Below are positions 57,267 through 64,000 of a stretch of DNA of 64,000 nucleotides, piece after piece. The position numbers and the translations under genes are program-made. Below the pieces are notes generated by a model, which was not told the origin of the DNA, searched no databases, and was given only the letters and a program-made list of their open reading frames with translations. The stretch comes from Podaxis mareebaensis (lineage: Eukaryota > Basidiomycota > Agaricomycetes > Agaricales > Agaricaceae): NCBI GenBank assembly GCA_018524725.1, contig JAEUWP010000334.1:1-64000 (forward strand), written 5' to 3'. Numbering within the stretch: position 1 is the stretch's first letter; each line of letters opens with the position of its first letter.

Positions 57267-57485
57267 ACGAAAAGATGGTAAGCAGGAATAGATTCTCCCA
57301 GTCTCGATTTAGCTATCATCTTTAACAACCTGTTTGGTACCAACTCCACAGACAAACAAAGCGTCACATGATGATAAGTCAGTACACGCGTCGAATGTCT
57401 TCCGTATACATCTCATATACCACCCCATCGCCTTTAATCCCTCGGGTCCGTTCATAGCGGAGAAGAAGAAGGTCCAAAAGTCAAT
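57267..57485. promoter_or_regulatory. Bidirectional promoter, MED31 / UCH37-type gene
   Basis: The two start codons point away from each other and are separated by only 219 bp, so the region must serve both housekeeping genes. It holds CGTCACATGATGA and ACACGCGTCG near its centre, which could be activator sites, and no clear TATA box. Transcription starts cannot be placed by eye. Confidence 0.6.
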
Positions 57486-58674
57486 ATGTCTGGCGACGAT
57501 GACTCAAGCGGCTGGCAACTAACCGAGTCCGATCCGGGAGTGTTCACGTATAAACTCTTTCCTTGATCCTGCCTCGGTCCAACTAACCACTCGCTTAGAG
57601 AACTGCTGAAAACGCTCGGCGTGCCAATGATCGTAGATGACTTGTACTCACTTGACGCGGAATCATTAGCTGCCCTTCAGCCCATTCGTGCCCTGATCTT
57701 TCTCTTCAAATGGATACCAACTACATCATCGAGTACTTCGGGGACGTCTGGCGGAGAGTATGATCTAGACTTCGCTGGATTTTTCGCACATCAAGTAGTC
57801 AACAACGCTTGTGCAACCCTGGCTGTCATGAACGCGCTCGGTAACGTTCCCAATCTTCCGAGTGGTCCCCAACTGCGGGAGCTCATATCTTTTGCAAACG
57901 AGCTCGACCCGCAAACGCGTGGACTCGTCATCACCAGTTCGGACTGGTTGAGGGAGGCACATAACGCATTATCGCCTCCGAACGTTTTCTCTTTAGATGG
58001 CTTGGGATTGCCAAAGAAAAGCGAAGACGCATACCACTTCATAGTCTATCTTCCCCTTATGGGAGCATTGTATGAGCTTGATGGTCTAAGACCACATCCG
58101 GTTCGGCACGGTCCTTACGAAGAAAGTGGGGAAGGCTGGCTTGGGAAAGCACGGTAAGTCCCATGTATCACTCTAGTTGGTTGGTATTCATGGCATCATG
58201 ACAATCAGTGAAGTGATCGAAGCTCGTATAAATACATATCCCGTTGGATCGGTAAATCCGTAAATCGTCGCTAAGGTCATGGTGCTCATGGCACTTCTAG
58301 TTGGAATTCAGCCTCCTCGCTCTAAGAGATGATCCTCTCCCTTCCCTACAATCGCAACTTGAACAATGTCGAACATCAGGTGATGCTGCGGGGGCCGCAG
58401 AAATCATTAATGCCATAAGCAACGAGAACAACAAACGGGAACGCTGGGCCGTAAGTCTCTCGTTCTTCAGTTACCAGCGTAATGTGATTTGACATATATG
58501 ATCCAGTTTGAGAACAGCCTTCGACGACATAATCACGTCGGTTTGGCCCACGCACTGCTCGTAGCGCTCGCGAAGGCTGGTCTTCTGTCGAAGGCTCAGG
58601 GGGATGCCCACAAAGTGATGCAAGAGCGAATAGAGAAGCGCAAAGCCAAGGGTATGGATATCGATGACGATTAG
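57486..58674 (+). CDS. uch2: Ubiquitin C-terminal hydrolase, UCH37/UCHL5-type
   Basis: Five exons (57486-57547, 57599-58153, 58209-58251, 58301-58450, 58507-58674) give 325 residues, matching human UCHL5 (329). Catalytic residues of peptidase family C12 are all visible: oxyanion Gln 86 and nucleophile Cys 92 (in HQVVNNACAT), His 167 (in AYHFIVYLP) and Asp 182 (in ELDGLRPHP). After the UCH fold comes the crossover and a helical tail (RRHNHVGLAHALLVALAKAG, then a KRKAKG basic end). This tail is the UCH37-like ULD region that docks on the proteasome through Rpn13. The protein trims ubiquitin chains at the 19S particle. Relative to animals the sequence QNDVIPNACAT is changed to HQVVNNACAT, but the reactive residues are kept. 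Confidence 0.95.
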
Positions 58675-60506
58675 GACGGTTCGCTTAGCCAGTTGGAATG
58701 TTCATCATCGATGCGGAGAGGTTCTCTCAGGTCGAACCAGTTCAATATATTAATATTATTTGAAGTACGCTGCCAACTCTTGTTTGAATGACTCGAGAAG
58801 CTCTGGGATCATGGTACCCATGCTGATGTGGGTGCGTTCATTCCGTAGGGGTCGTTGTATTGGGTAAGCATGGTTCTATGAATTGCCCCGCTCGACCATG
58901 CTTTGCGTCAAGGAAGCTAGGTACTGTGAGACCTATCTCACCGCTCCAAACGAGGATCTGGCAGAATAAGCAATTTAATTTGGGAGGTGCCGTCGATATC
59001 TCAATCCGCAGCGACGCTTAATTCAATTTCAGGGAATTAAATCGCCACTGCCGATCATACCACCTTCACCATCACTCAAACCCGTCTCGCGGGGGGATCG
59101 GTGTTTCATCTCGTGCAATCACCGACTTTCGCCCTCCTTCGGTTCGGGCATTCAATGGGACCATTTGGTGAATCACTACGCTCAGGGCGGACACTATCGT
59201 CCTCGCGGCAGATTCAAAGAAGAGGACATGCATAATCTTTGCTATTCTTTTCCTGCGAACCTCGCAAGAACCGCGAGGAGACGATCATGTCAGCACCCTA
59301 AATTCACAGCGTTCCCGGAAAGAATCATCCACTGCAGAGAAGAGTTTGTAACATTATTGCCGAGCTCATGACCGTGGCCGACTGGCGTATGTAAAAGACG
59401 AGGAATACCCGTGATTAATTGAGGCTGGATGGTCCCTTAAAGCTCCTCAGTCGAGGTGTTGAGCCAGCTTCGACTCTTATTCGCTCAAACCAATGACAAT
59501 CAATGGTTCGTTCGAAGCACAGTTGTGATACATGTGTGAAGACAGACTGTATGACCGTGAGGACCAAACGGGTGGCTTGATTGAATTTGAGCAGGTTTCT
59601 CCGATTCGGCATTTGCGCTTGCGGTGAACGAACCGAGTGCCGTGGATCTTGCGTGGACCGTGGTCAATTTTTGCAGGAGTGATAGGTTGCTTGGTCAGGT
59701 TCATCATGTTGGCACTATGAGTACCGCAAGTTGATAAAGATTGTTTCCAAACGCGTGGTTGATGAGATCGGGTACCATTGAATCCAATAAGTCGATTAAA
59801 ATCAAGCCATGAGTGTTTTTATGGATCGATTTGGATGGTTTCAAGGACACTCTTTGGGTGTTTAACTGTTCGGCATGGTTGCGCGTTCTTTGTCACGGCA
59901 GAGTACAGTCATCATTAGCGTAATACGTTTCGCGTAACTTGCTCTCTTGCGGCGAGTTATTCCAATCCATATGGATAGCTAAATTGGTAAGGTCGCGTCT
60001 GGACATCCAGGCATTCTTCTTAAGGTGTGCGGCGAGAGAATGTGGCAGGCTTTGTTCGTGGCGTCATCAACAGCACGTGTAAATCTCTCGGTGGGAATGG
60101 CGTGATCTGGCGAAATGTTACAACATGAACCGCCGCTGAACTGTTCAGACGTGTCTACTTGCTAATCTTTCATGATCTCTTCGGTTCTACTTGCATCTTG
60201 GTACGAAACGTTACCTGGAACACCAGCCGGAGAGCCATGCAAGTTTCGCTCCTTGGGTCGGACCATTTGAGCATCAGGACACTTCTTGCTCTTAGATCGG
60301 TGTCAACAGCATTTTTCTAGGCTGGTTTTGGATCCTGCAATCCTAGTCATATTTTAGTTGGAATGATGCAAGATGTAAAAGGAACTACACGCTTTTCAAG
60401 GAAGCATGCGATAAAAATGGCACAGATCAAAGGAATCTTCATAACTGTACTACAATCAGACACCTAGTTCACAACACAGCCTCGGTCCCCGCTTAGTCTC
60501 CTGATA
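58675..60506. other. Intergenic, 1.8 kb
   Basis: Between two plus-strand genes. Open frames of 60-76 codons occur on both strands, without splice context or domain. I see no repeats or RNA genes. Confidence 0.5.
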
Positions 60507-61515
60507 ATGGCGCCTATCATTACCGTGATTGCTGCCGGCGCTATGGGCGGGGGTGTCGCTCAGAAGCTGGTGGAAGCGGGGTGCACGGTCCTTACGCACT
60601 TAGAGGGCCGTTCGGAGCAGACACGGAAAAGGGCGCGAGAAGCTGGAATGATGGATGCATCACTCGAGGAAATCATCCAAAGATCGGATTTTATCTTCAG
60701 CATACTCCCGCCCCGCGATGCTTTTGCTCTAGCTCAGAGAGTAGCTCAGGAGTTGGCTTTGCGCCCGCGTGTAGTGGACCGCCCACTTATCTATGCAGAT
60801 TGCAACGCCGTGAGCGTTACAACCGTAAAGAAGATCGCAGAGCTCTTTCGGGGAACCTCGGTGGCCTTCGTGGATGCTTGCATCATAGGGGGACCACCTA
60901 AGGGTTCTTACAACCCTGTCTTCTACGCAAGTGTAGATCCGAAGGATACAGAAGCATTAGGGTCTTTCGTGGACCTGTCGGCTTGGGGACTCCGTACAAA
61001 GGCTCTGAACGGTGAAGGTGCTGGTATTGGGGACGCGAGTGCATTGAAGATGTCCTATGCGGTTGGTGGATCTCGGACATTAAATATTGGGCGTTGGATT
61101 CATTTTGTTTCATTTCACAGGGTATTTCGAAGGGCCTGACTGGACTCATGGCAACGATGATTCTGGGTCAGTCTGGAATGAAGTCCTGGAGCTTATTTGG
61201 CTTACATCGATGACAGCGGCGCATGCATCTTCTCCTGCAACCGCAGAAGCCCTCATTTCGGAGCTAAACGACTCACAGCCTGAGTTACTTCGTCGGATTA
61301 CGGTGCACGTGCCTCGAATGTTACCCAAAGCATACAGGTGGGTGGGAGAAATGGAGGAGGTCGCGGAGTTTGTGGGTGGAGGGGAAGAAGAAATATACCG
61401 AGGCCTTGCAAAGGTTTACGCGAGAGTGAGCAATTCAATTAACGGAGACGGCAAGGACATTGAAGTTCTAGAGCGGTTTGTGGGCGCGGCTGAGAAGACG
61501 TTGAAAGGGGCGTGA
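60507..61515 (+). CDS. 6-phosphogluconate dehydrogenase-like NAD(P)-binding protein (DUF1932)
   Basis: Three exons (60507-61061, 61121-61166, 61217-61515) give 299 residues. The N-terminal half is a Rossmann fold of the 3-hydroxyacid dehydrogenase type: ITVIAAGAMGGGVAQKL at residues 4-20, FIFSILPPRDAF, YADCNAVS, and the loop DACIIGGPP. The C-terminal half (GISKGLTGLMAT, PRMLPKAYRWVGEMEEVAEF) fits PF09130, the putative C-terminal domain of phosphogluconate-dehydrogenase-like proteins. The first Gly of the dinucleotide motif is Ala (AAGAMGGG), which is tolerated in this family. The substrate is unknown; reduction or oxidation of a small 3-hydroxyacid is the family expectation. Both halves join exactly through phase 0 and phase 1 introns. 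Confidence 0.92.
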
Positions 61516-61824
61516 ATATCTTATCGCACAGGGTAGGAGTAACCAGGATCTTATCATTAACCGTATTTGTCGAGAATAGAATACTATTCCGGGTTAGTAG
61601 TTGTGCCTCGATATGCACAGGGCAAGAGTCGAAAGCATGTTGAATGTAGTAAACGCTCACCAACTTTTTCAACCACGCTCACCATTCGTTGATACCCACC
61701 GTTTCTCAGGACGGGGAGGTTCCCTATCCTACATTCCCCTATTCTGCCCTGTAAAACCCCCGCGCTCCCCAATCAGTCATAGTTGCACGACTTCTTCTCA
61801 CCGCTAACGTAAAAATACCTCCCA

Positions 61825-63977
61825 ATGCCCACAACCACCAAACCAGACGAGTCTGTACAAGAAAAGAACGCGCCACCGTCGACGACACCCACCACGCTTT
61901 CGCCAGAACTTGCTTCCAACCAACCTTCCACGTCGTCCGGCAGGGGCAAGCCGGCGGAACAACACATTACCACGCCCTCTTCACGTTCAATTTCCCGCAA
62001 CTCTTCCCGCTACCCTACGCAAAGATCTCCAGGAAAAAGTCATGAAGGGGATGAAGCTGCCTGGGGATCGAATTTCTGGGTGACATTGGTTGATCCGCAG
62101 GTAGGTGCTCGGTTGCCGATGAGGATGATGAACGCGGGTTTAAAGAGCTGGCACTGTTTATTAGACACAAACATCTTTTTATGCGTGCCCAGCTACAGGA
62201 CAAGTGAGCTGGGATCCTCCTGTTGGACACTTTGTGTAACGTTTTTGCTTCGCGGCGATTCCTTGAGCTAATTCGATACACAGGCTACCACCGAGTTCTG
62301 AAGGGGAATGGTGGGAGCTCAGCGATGAATCGCGGGGCGGCATACCCTACTACTATCAAACTAAGACCGGAGAGACCGTTTGGGAGCGCCCTGAAGGCTT
62401 CGTGATACCCTTAGGAATTGTGCAGGTGTGTGCATCCCTGTCCATCACGTAGTTCCGCATGTAAACTCCATTTTGCAGAACACTGCCCTTGGGCGCCGTT
62501 TGTCTCAAAGCAAGTATGACCGCTTTTCACAATCAATACCAGACGCTCTTGGCCATGAAAGCCGGGAATTCGTCGACGAGTTTGGAGTCCGGAGAATTGC
62601 CAACCGCCGCGCTCATGCCTCGGGCACCGCACCTGACAGGTTGCAAATTCGCCACACTCAGTCTGGTCGCTCAGTTGTTGGCGGTTCTACTGGCAGGAGA
62701 CAAGTTATTCGCAAATCTGTGTCGGGAGATCCGTCAAATGGAGGACTGCGCAAGTTGACACCAATCCCAGGATCCCCGTATGCGACAGAGCATTCGGCGC
62801 CTCCCTCGCCATCGTCTCATCATTCAAAGTTGAACAACAGTCCTAAGTCATCGCAAAGGAGCAACAAAGAAAGCCCTAATGGCAAGGCACGATCTAATGG
62901 CGATGCCCACTACGCCGAATCAATTGGTCGAGCACGAGGGAAATCCTTCACTCAACCTCAAAGCCTGAATGCCGCTATGGAAATGTTAGTCAATTCAGAC
63001 CCGGACCGCAAATCCTTGAAAAAGGACTCGCCCACTGAAGCTAGCTTTGGCACTATGTCGAGCTTTAATTCTGCTCATATCATACCTAGTATCGACGTAC
63101 AAAGCGACTCATCGAGTGGCAAGAGCCTTCGTGACATGCCACCATCACCGACCAAACAAGCTCCCGCGAAACCCAATGGCAATGGCTTGGGCACGTCCAA
63201 AATCGCAGCCAAGGGCATCAGCGCCCCGATGCCAAACCACGGTACGCCGCTATTCTGAGCCCGCATATACGCATTTTTTTCTAACATCTGATCGTCTCCT
63301 TAGCTGCCACGATGGAGATGAGCCCAGTTAAAAACCGCGCTCTGGGTCAGCCTATACCCGTAGAACATGTTCGGATTGCGCCCTTCAATGATTCGACAAT
63401 GACACTGAGCGCTGGGTAGGTGCTTAACTCGGGCCCAATGCATCGGTACTAAATCAATCTGTAGGACATACCCTATGTTACCCCAAGACCTGCAAATGGA
63501 TATCCAACAGTTTTCGGAATCGGATTATGCTAAACAATACTTTTCTACACATCGAAGTGGCTTTATTTTCAAGAGGCGTGTGCCAGTCGCCCAACTTATG
63601 ACATGGCAGAAGGTCGGCGCTATTCTGGTGTTTTATTTAGCGACCAAATATTGATAGCTTACCGTTCACTAGGCTCCGTTAACATCACCACTGTTGACGC
63701 TCAATAAAGCACTCAGCAAAGATGCAGTCAGGATATTCAAAGTCATTCAGCGTATCATGGGAGATCGCGAACGCGAGAAACCAGCTGGAGTTCGCATTCA
63801 GTCGGATGCGAGGATCATGGCGACCCATCTCAACGTTTCTTCAACGTCATTGACCCCTAGTCTTTCTGGGATTTTAGAGGAGGAACGATGGTTAATCGGT
63901 GAAGGCCTGGCACATGGCGAACTCCGTGATGAGATTTACTGCCAGTTAATGAAGCAGTTAACTGGGAATCCCAATCC
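61825..63977 (+). CDS. WW-MyTH4 protein, probable RhoGAP (3' end outside window)
   Basis: Seven exons are inside the window (61825-62100, 62165-62235, 62284-62425, 62479-63241, 63304-63415, 63465-63612, 63673-63977), giving 605 residues before a donor at 63978. The N-terminus is Ser/Thr/Pro-rich. A WW module follows: [13 protein letters not shown], then [20 protein letters not shown] and [13 protein letters not shown] long disordered linker of about 300 residues leads to a MyTH4 domain ([48 protein letters not shown]). This order, WW then MyTH4, is that of fungal and animal ARHGAP39/Vilse proteins, which end in a RhoGAP domain. The GAP domain would lie beyond 64000. The role would be control of Rho GTPases at the cell cortex. 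Confidence 0.92.
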
Positions 63978-64000
63978 GTAAGATTTCCGAGTCGTCAACC

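Overview
This window looks like a piece of a basidiomycete nuclear genome, most likely an Agaricomycete mushroom. Almost every gene is cut by many short introns (mostly 45-80 nt, GT...AG, with CTRAY-like branch sites), exons are often tiny, and several families have fungal or basidiomycete character: a cytosolic fumarate reductase fused to cytochrome b5, Zn2Cys6 regulators, a Spa2-homology protein, atypical G-alpha subunits, and a WW-MyTH4 protein. I rebuilt each gene by joining exons by eye. Every complete model I rate highly closes in frame, and exon coordinates are given in the entries.

Layout. 0-1 kb: degenerate repeats. 1-6.2 kb: a Ser/Pro-rich coiled-coil protein and two small secreted-type single-pass membrane proteins, all on the minus strand. 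7.4-17 kb (minus): an amino-acid permease, a bacterial-type mannose-1-phosphate guanylyltransferase with a coiled-coil extension, a PAXX-like end-joining factor and an atypical G-alpha subunit. 17-21.6 kb: no supported gene. 21.7-31 kb: a mitochondrial-type coiled-coil membrane protein (minus), then on the plus strand nicotinamide riboside kinase, fumarate reductase-cytochrome b5, a stand-alone Spa2-homology protein and a membrane dipeptidase. 31-38 kb (minus): a second, more degenerate G-alpha, a small MITE-like inverted repeat, Vts1/Smaug and a decayed fucosyltransferase-like locus. 38-45 kb (plus): a mitochondrial HAD hydrolase, a C2H2 + Zn2Cys6 transcription factor and a DUF218 membrane protein. 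45-56 kb (minus): two different seven-helix membrane proteins, a short Zn2Cys6 regulator and an SLC35C2-like transporter. 56.7-64 kb: MED31 head-to-head with a UCH37-type deubiquitinase, a 6-phosphogluconate-dehydrogenase-like protein and the 5' part of a WW-MyTH4 (probable RhoGAP) protein that runs off the end.

Themes. No biosynthetic cluster or defence island is evident. Signal transduction is over-represented: two non-canonical G-alpha genes, one Git3/cAMP-receptor-like receptor, another seven-helix protein, and polarity/Rho-related genes. The most interesting item is the PAXX-like gene at 11968-13467. Its predicted XRCC4-like head and its C-terminal tail, which resembles the Ku-binding motif of animal PAXX, would extend this end-joining factor to basidiomycetes. 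Also notable are micro-exons of 4-7 nt, two GC-AG introns, and a fungal gene whose catalytic domain resembles bacterial ManC.
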